This document shows positions 59,820 to 64,000 of a stretch of 64,000 nt of DNA, in pieces. A model generated the notes under the pieces. That model was not told the DNA's origin. It saw only the letters and a list, made by a program, of their open reading frames with translations, and made no database searches. The stretch comes from Calditrichota bacterium. Its GTDB lineage: Bacteria > Electryoneota > RPQS01. The stretch covers positions 558,001 through 622,000 of the forward strand of contig JACJVZ010000001.1 of NCBI GenBank assembly GCA_020637445.1, in the 5' to 3' direction. The position numbers and the translations under genes are program-made. The stretch's first letter is position 1. The number at the start of each line of letters is the position of its first letter.

Positions 59820-60575
59820 ATGAAGCAAGGAACATTCACAATTATTACGCTGCTCGCAGCGTTGGTGTTGTCGTTCGTATTTTATTTCGCGATTTTGCCG
59901 GTCATGGATAAAGGCGTTGAAGAGACTCCGCTTATCCACCAGATCAGCTTGGCGGGACCGATTGTGCCGATTTTGATTACGCTGACATTGATGTTGATTA
60001 CGTTCGTGGCCGAGCGTGTGATTACATTGAATCGCGCTCGCGGCGCCCGTCCGCTTCCCGTGTACTTCTCGGAGTTCACAAAAGCCGTGCGTGAAGGCAA
60101 ATACGATCAGGCGATCCAAGTTTCCGATAAGCAGCGTGGTTCGGCTGCCGCGGTGTTGAAAGCCGGCGCGGAACAGTGGGTGCGTGTTGAGGCTGACAAG
60201 TCGATGCACGGCGAAAAGAAGATTTCCGACACGCAGCGCGCGATCAACGAAGCGCGTCTGTTGGAAGTTCCGTTCCTTGAAAGAAACTTGATTGCGCTTT
60301 CGACGATCGCTTCCATCGCCACGATGACGGGTCTTCTGGGCACGACGGTCGGTATGATTCGCGCGTTTGCCGCTATGTCGACTCAAGGCGCGCCGAACGC
60401 TGCCGAGCTTGCCCGTGGTATTTCGGAAGCGCTCGTGAACACGGCTCTCGGTCTGTTCGCTGCGATTTTGGGTATCGTCGCCTACAACTTCTTCGTGAAC
60501 AAGGTTGACCAGTTCAACTACGAGATCGACGAAGCGGCGTATTTGATGGTGGAAATTCTGAAAGACAAAGAGTAG
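59820..60575 (+). CDS. MotA/TolQ/ExbB proton channel family protein
   Basis: 251 residues with three helices (about 7-30, 157-182, 202-228), the topology of FCB ExbB proteins. The conserved core is GLLGTTVGMIRAFAAMSTQG, followed by ISEALVNTALGLFAAILGI. It forms the pentameric stator channel with ExbD, using proton flow to drive TonB. Two ExbD genes follow. Confidence 0.94.
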   Translation: MKQGTFTIITLLAALVLSFVFYFAILPVMDKGVEETPLIHQISLAGPIVPILITLTLMLITFVAERVITLNRARGARPLPVYFSEFTKAVREGKYDQAIQVSDKQRGSAAAVLKAGAEQWVRVEADKSMHGEKKISDTQRAINEARLLEVPFLERNLIALSTIASIATMTGLLGTTVGMIRAFAAMSTQGAPNAAELARGISEALVNTALGLFAAILGIVAYNFFVNKVDQFNYEIDEAAYLMVEILKDKE

Positions 60576-60616
60576 TAGCGGGTTCCGGACTTAGCTAATT
60601 TAGGAAGGAACAAGTT

Positions 60617-61087
60617 ATGGCTGCTCCAAAAAAGCGCCGAATTCCGATTTCGATTGACATGACGCCGATGGTGGACATCGCGTTCCTGTTGTTGATCTTC
60701 TTTATGTCGACAACGGTCTTCAAGAAGCCGGAAGAAGTGGCGGTGCAAACGCCGTCGTCGCACTCCGTTCGTCAGTTGCCCGAAACGGACATTATCGTAA
60801 TCACGATTCCGAGGGACAACAAGGTCTACATGACGCTCGACAATGCTGCACTGGACGTTGAAAACGGCTTGGCTGAAATTAAGGGTTTGTCCACGAAAGG
60901 CGTGGAATTTTCGCCGGACTCGATTGCGAAGCCGATCGAAAGGCTGATGCTTAAGCGACTGGTTGAAAAGGTCGTGTTGAAAGCCGACCGCGATGCGTCG
61001 TACGGCACGATAGAAAAGGTCCTGAATACCTTGCAGAAGAACGATCTCCTGTTCGTGAACATGGTCACAGAAGTAGAAGAAAGCTAA
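60617..61087 (+). CDS. ExbD/TolR family protein (first copy)
   Basis: 156 residues (SD AGGAAGG). A short cytoplasmic start (PKKRRIPISIDMTPMVD) leads into a single helix; Asp20 in TPMVDIAFLLLIFFM is the proton-carrying residue. The periplasmic domain (about 45-156) ends with the TolR-type LKADRDASYGTIEKVLNTLQ. It pairs with ExbB and the second ExbD. Confidence 0.94.
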   Translation: MAAPKKRRIPISIDMTPMVDIAFLLLIFFMSTTVFKKPEEVAVQTPSSHSVRQLPETDIIVITIPRDNKVYMTLDNAALDVENGLAEIKGLSTKGVEFSPDSIAKPIERLMLKRLVEKVVLKADRDASYGTIEKVLNTLQKNDLLFVNMVTEVEES

Positions 61088-61099
61088 AGGGCAAGGAAC

Positions 61100-61681
61100 A
61101 TGGGTGCTGTAGATGTTGGTGGTGGCGGTTCCAAACGCCCGGAAGAAGGAAAAGCGTGGAAAAGGCCGCGAGTCTCGATCCGTATCGACATGACGCCAAT
61201 GGTGGATATCGCGTTTCTGCTGCTGATTTTCTTCATGGTGACCACGGTCTTCCGTCTTCCGACTGCAATGGAGATGGTTCTTCCTCCGTCGGATGTGAAG
61301 CCGTCCGAAGCGAAGGTTTTCAAAGAAAAACTTCTCACATTTTACGTATTGAACAACGATTCGTTGGCGATTCAGGTCGGCGACACGTTGCCCAAGCCGC
61401 TCGAATGGGAGAATTTGCGTGACAGCTTGATGTCACGCTATGACAAGTATGGTGACAGTGTGGTTGTGGTCGCGCGCGTTCACCCCAAGGCGAAATTTAT
61501 GACGCTGGTCGATTTGGTTGACGAATTCAATCTTGTCGGTACGACGAGATTCTCAATCGACCGCTATACGACTTGGGAAGACTCTGTTCTGCGCGCAGCG
61601 GGATTCCAGACGGCGGGGCCGGAAGGGCTGCCAACGCCGGACGAAGTGTCCGCCGCCGAAGATGAAGACACAGGCATTTAA
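61100..61681 (+). CDS. ExbD/TolR family protein (second copy)
   Basis: 193 residues with a longer, Gly-rich cytoplasmic N-terminus (GAVDVGGGGSKRPEEGKAWK) before the same TPMVDIAFLLLIFFM helix, Asp36 being the key residue. The periplasmic domain is larger than in the first copy and diverges from it. Paired, different ExbD proteins are common in FCB TonB operons and may form a heterodimer within the ExbB pentamer. Confidence 0.93.
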   Translation: MGAVDVGGGGSKRPEEGKAWKRPRVSIRIDMTPMVDIAFLLLIFFMVTTVFRLPTAMEMVLPPSDVKPSEAKVFKEKLLTFYVLNNDSLAIQVGDTLPKPLEWENLRDSLMSRYDKYGDSVVVVARVHPKAKFMTLVDLVDEFNLVGTTRFSIDRYTTWEDSVLRAAGFQTAGPEGLPTPDEVSAAEDEDTGI

Positions 61682-61714
61682 CCGTCCGCTGGACAAAGGA
61701 AAGGAAGGCGGAGG

Positions 61715-62461
61715 ATGACAAATTTCTTAGAAGAACTTGAAAAAGGCAAATACGGTTCGATTGAGCTGAAGAAGTTCGTCGGCAAGAATCTTTTGCGCGG
61801 GCTTGCGATAAGCGTGGCAATTCATACGGCCGTTGTCGCGGCTCCGATGATTGCGACGCTCTTTAAAGAGGATATTCCGCCGCCCGACCGCGTGGTCGTC
61901 GTGGATCCCTCGATTCTCGAAAAACTTAAACGACTGAATCCCAATCAGGCTCCTCCTAAGATCGCTCGTCCGAAATTAGCGCCGCCCAAAGTGGTGGTGC
62001 CGATTGCCGTGAGCGAGGAAGAAGTTCCTGAAGAGCAGCCTGAGATATTAAAGCAGGAAGAGCTCGTGCAGGCCATCGTCGAAGAATACGGCGACGACAC
62101 CCTCGCAATTGGCGAAGGTGTGGAGCTCGTTATTGAGGATGATGGCGGCGACATTCCGGGCTACGATCAGTTTATTCCCTTTGAAGTTCCGCCACAGCCG
62201 TTGCCGGACTTCAGCCCGCAGCCTGCATTCCCGGAAATGGCACAACGTGCCGGTGTTTCGGGTAAAGTGACCGCGCAGGTATATGTGGACAAAAAGGGCG
62301 AAGTGAAGAAGTGGCGCATTGTTCAAGCCAAGCCTGAGAAGCTCGGATTCGAAGAAGAAGTAGAGAAAGTTTTGCCGAAATGGAAATTCACGCCGGCTAT
62401 TCAGCAAGGAAATCCGGTCGGAGTGTGGATCGCCATTCCGTTTAACTTTAAGGTTCAGTAA
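61715..62461 (+). CDS. TonB family protein (first copy)
   Basis: 248 residues with one N-terminal helix (about 31-50), then a Pro/Glu/Lys-rich spacer (PPKIARPKLAPPKVVVPIAV) and the C-terminal TonB domain (about 160-248: PAFPEMAQRAGVSGKVTAQV, then VLPKWKFTPAIQQGNPVGVW). It would carry energy from ExbB/ExbD to outer-membrane receptors. No SusC/TonB-dependent receptor is in the window. Confidence 0.93.
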   Translation: MTNFLEELEKGKYGSIELKKFVGKNLLRGLAISVAIHTAVVAAPMIATLFKEDIPPPDRVVVVDPSILEKLKRLNPNQAPPKIARPKLAPPKVVVPIAVSEEEVPEEQPEILKQEELVQAIVEEYGDDTLAIGEGVELVIEDDGGDIPGYDQFIPFEVPPQPLPDFSPQPAFPEMAQRAGVSGKVTAQVYVDKKGEVKKWRIVQAKPEKLGFEEEVEKVLPKWKFTPAIQQGNPVGVWIAIPFNFKVQ

Positions 62462-62482
62462 GTACGCCGCGAAAATTGTTTG

Positions 62483-62509
62483 GACCGCGCGGCGTCACGT
62501 CGTGCGGTC
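62483..62509 (+). terminator. Hairpin between the two tonB genes
   Basis: GACCGCGCGGCG (62483-62494) pairs with CGTCGTGCGGTC (62498-62509) with two G-U pairs and a 3-nt loop. There is no immediate T run; a T-rich stretch lies about 20 nt on. Confidence 0.45.
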
Positions 62510-62592
62510 TTGCGCTCTGTTGGTTTTGGTTTTCTTCGTGTGGGTCCCGGAAGTTCATCTAATCCGCGCCGCATTGCGGCCAAGGAGGTGTC

Positions 62593-63348
62593 ATGGAAAC
62601 CGGATCGAAGATTGACAAACTGGTGATTGGTGCGCGTGATCTGAAAGGTCACCTCGGACGGTATCTGATTCAAGGATTGGTCGTCAGCGTTTTTCTGCAC
62701 AGCGCGCTAATTGCGCTTGTGGGGCTATTGCCGAAGCGGGATCAGCCTATCGCGAAACGCAGAACCACGGATTCGACCATCGTGGATCTCCGAAAATGGA
62801 TCGACGATCCTATTCCGGTGCCGCCGCGTCCGACGCCGCCGCAAAAACCCGATGATTCCAAGTTTGTGCCTATTGAAGAAGAGCCGGAAGTCATCGATTC
62901 TCTGGTGCCCGAGGACTTGGAAATGCCAGACCTAGCGAGCAATGTTCCACTTGATGGTTCGATTGACACCGGCGCTTTTGATGGAATCAGCGGAAGTTTC
63001 GGACTGAATACGGGTGAGTTAAAGAATGCGGGAACGGTAGACCCGTGGACGATCTTCGTCCCGCGCGAAATTGATCCTCAGCCCCTCAGAGATTTTAATC
63101 CTCAGCCCGCATATCCGAAACTTGCCAGCAAAGCCGGCGTGGAAGGCATCGTATATGTATGGGTCCACGTCAGCGCGCAGGGCGACGTCATCGGCTGGCA
63201 TGTGATCGACGTCAGGCCCGCCGGACTCGGATTCGAAGATGAAGTCGCGCGTGTGATTCCACAATGGAAATTCACTCCCGCGATTCAGCAGAATACTCCG
63301 GTGGCGGTGTGGGTGTCCATGCCGTTCAAGTTCAAGGTTTCGAATTAG
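62593..63348 (+). CDS. TonB family protein (second copy)
   Basis: 251 residues (SD AAGGAGG). It has the same architecture as the first copy: helix (about 27-45), Pro-rich linker (PVPPRPTPPQKP) and C-terminal domain (PAYPKLASKAGVEGIVYVWV ... VIPQWKFTPAIQQNTPVAVW). The shared WKFTPAIQQ core and different linkers suggest a duplication with divergent receptor partners. Confidence 0.93.
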   Translation: METGSKIDKLVIGARDLKGHLGRYLIQGLVVSVFLHSALIALVGLLPKRDQPIAKRRTTDSTIVDLRKWIDDPIPVPPRPTPPQKPDDSKFVPIEEEPEVIDSLVPEDLEMPDLASNVPLDGSIDTGAFDGISGSFGLNTGELKNAGTVDPWTIFVPREIDPQPLRDFNPQPAYPKLASKAGVEGIVYVWVHVSAQGDVIGWHVIDVRPAGLGFEDEVARVIPQWKFTPAIQQNTPVAVWVSMPFKFKVSN

Positions 63349-63362
63349 TCGAAAAGAATTGA

Positions 63363-63584
63363 ATGATCACTCGCTGGATACTTCCCGTTGCTTTTGTCGT
63401 CATCGGTGTGATGATACTGACAGGAAATTTGCTTCAGCAGATCCCACAAGGAACGGGACTGCGCACGGTGATGGGAATCGTGGTCATATTGCTTGGAGTA
63501 CATAGATTTGTCGTTTCGCGCGCACCGAAGTCACAGGAGCGCAGATTCGGCGGAGAACACAGACGGCCTTGGGAAGATAGCTAA
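63363..63584 (+). CDS. Small two-helix membrane protein
   Basis: 73 residues with two hydrophobic helices (about 5-22 and 32-50) joined by a short loop (QQIPQGTGL) and a basic, Arg-rich C-terminus. Its stop directly abuts the next ATG, so it is translated with the PstS-like gene. I do not recognise the family. Confidence 0.7.
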   Translation: MITRWILPVAFVVIGVMILTGNLLQQIPQGTGLRTVMGIVVILLGVHRFVVSRAPKSQERRFGGEHRRPWEDS

Positions 63585-64000
63585 ATGATGATTTTGTTGC
63601 GTGTGATGCTCTGTGCAGTCGTGATACTTGGCTGCAAAAAAGTACCGGAAGAGACGTTTACCAAAGGCGCGGCGCGTATAGGTGCCAGTGACGCAGTGTA
63701 TGATTTGGCCCGCTACGAAGCCGAAACATATTGCGACGTTCATCAACAGGCAACGATCAATATCTGGCGATATTCGACTCAGTCGTTGCTCGATTCTCTA
63801 ATCAGTGAACGCGTCGAAGAAGTGTTTATCGACCGCGCACTGAGCCATGAGGAATCGCTCTCGTTCACGTCACACGAAATGCGACTCTTCACGTATCCGG
63901 TAGCGCACTATCCGATCTATTTGTTAATCCACGACTCCGTTGCGGTCGACGCAATCGACAGCTTGGGTTTAAAGCGAATTCTCGAGGGTACGGCCACTTC
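63585..64000 (+). CDS. PstS-like periplasmic substrate-binding lipoprotein (3' truncated by window end)
   Basis: 138 residues lie inside the window and the reading frame is still open at its end. The start is ATG 63585 or 63588. The signal ends in VILGC, with Cys17 or 16 lipidated. Strand and helix patterns (VEEVFIDRALSHEE, MRLFTYPVAHYPIYLLIHDS, DSLGLKRILEGTAT) match PstS/PBP-like proteins, whose standard phrase is FIDREPT...V.P.A.D...IV...N....LT..QL..IF.G. In FCB TonB operons such a protein often follows tonB, with an uncertain role in phosphate binding or scaffolding. Confidence 0.75.
   Translation, partial: MMILLRVMLCAVVILGCKKVPEETFTKGAARIGASDAVYDLARYEAETYCDVHQQATINIWRYSTQSLLDSLISERVEEVFIDRALSHEESLSFTSHEMRLFTYPVAHYPIYLLIHDSVAVDAIDSLGLKRILEGTAT

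Overview
The window looks like a chromosomal segment of a Gram-negative bacterium of the FCB (Fibrobacteres-Chlorobi-Bacteroidetes) superphylum, probably one of its poorly cultured lineages rather than a typical Bacteroidota. Supporting evidence: two secreted proteins end in NPFNP-type C-terminal sorting domains as used by type IX secretion; the GlmU is of the alternative FCB type; there is a GldA/F/G-like ABC module and an ExbB-ExbD-ExbD-TonB-PstS-like operon; KDO synthesis genes imply LPS; and base composition is moderate (about 50% GC by eye). Unlike Bacteroidota, its promoters look like standard TTGACA/17 bp/TATATT sites, and it has a full type IV pilus set and a sigma54 activator. There are no rRNA genes, CRISPR arrays, phage or intact IS elements.

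Layout. 1-10,000: end of a probable sigma factor gene with its anti-sigma partner, a Cys/Met-rich periplasmic protein, an operon of a Wzi-like outer-membrane barrel, an SDR and a 74-residue SelW-like selenoprotein interrupted by an in-frame TGA, a type IX-sorted beta-helix protein, a lipoprotein, a GAF-sigma54 activator and a Ser/Thr kinase with PEGA-like repeats. 10,000-17,850: a Gld-like ABC transporter module and a heterodimeric ABC exporter. 17,850-26,000: a tightly overlapping operon gatC-kdsB-pyrG-IDH-kdsA-folB-folK-dNK-small membrane protein-ridA-DUF5683-proline dehydrogenase. 26,000-32,200: a solitary DNA methyltransferase, a convergent threonine-degradation operon (tdh-permease-kbl), a truncated transposase-like protein and tRNA-Pro(UGG). 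32,300-50,400: a type IV pilus locus (pilin, pilT, three pilin-like proteins, pilMNOPQ, an SLBB export-like protein, a 902-residue Ig-repeat lipoprotein, pilB, pilC, pilD). 50,400-57,800: a large type IX-sorted protein, then obgE, dprA, alternative glmU and an S41 protease. 57,900-64,000: TPR protein, ExbB, two ExbD, two TonB proteins, a small membrane protein and a truncated PstS-like lipoprotein.

How the genes work together. The centre of the window is surface biology: pili that extend (PilB) and retract (PilT) through PilQ, KDO for LPS, sorted surface proteins and a TonB energy-coupling complex. Metabolic genes cover CTP, isocitrate, folate, deoxynucleosides, proline and threonine.

The most notable items are the SelW-like selenoprotein, whose UGA is followed by a stem-loop at the spacing of a bacterial SECIS; three genes whose promoters place the transcription start at or next to the ATG (candidate leaderless mRNAs); a perfect 25-bp palindrome at one of those promoters; and a series of strong intergenic hairpins without U-tracts inside the pilus locus. 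Reading was by eye, so domain limits are approximate and no homology search was run.
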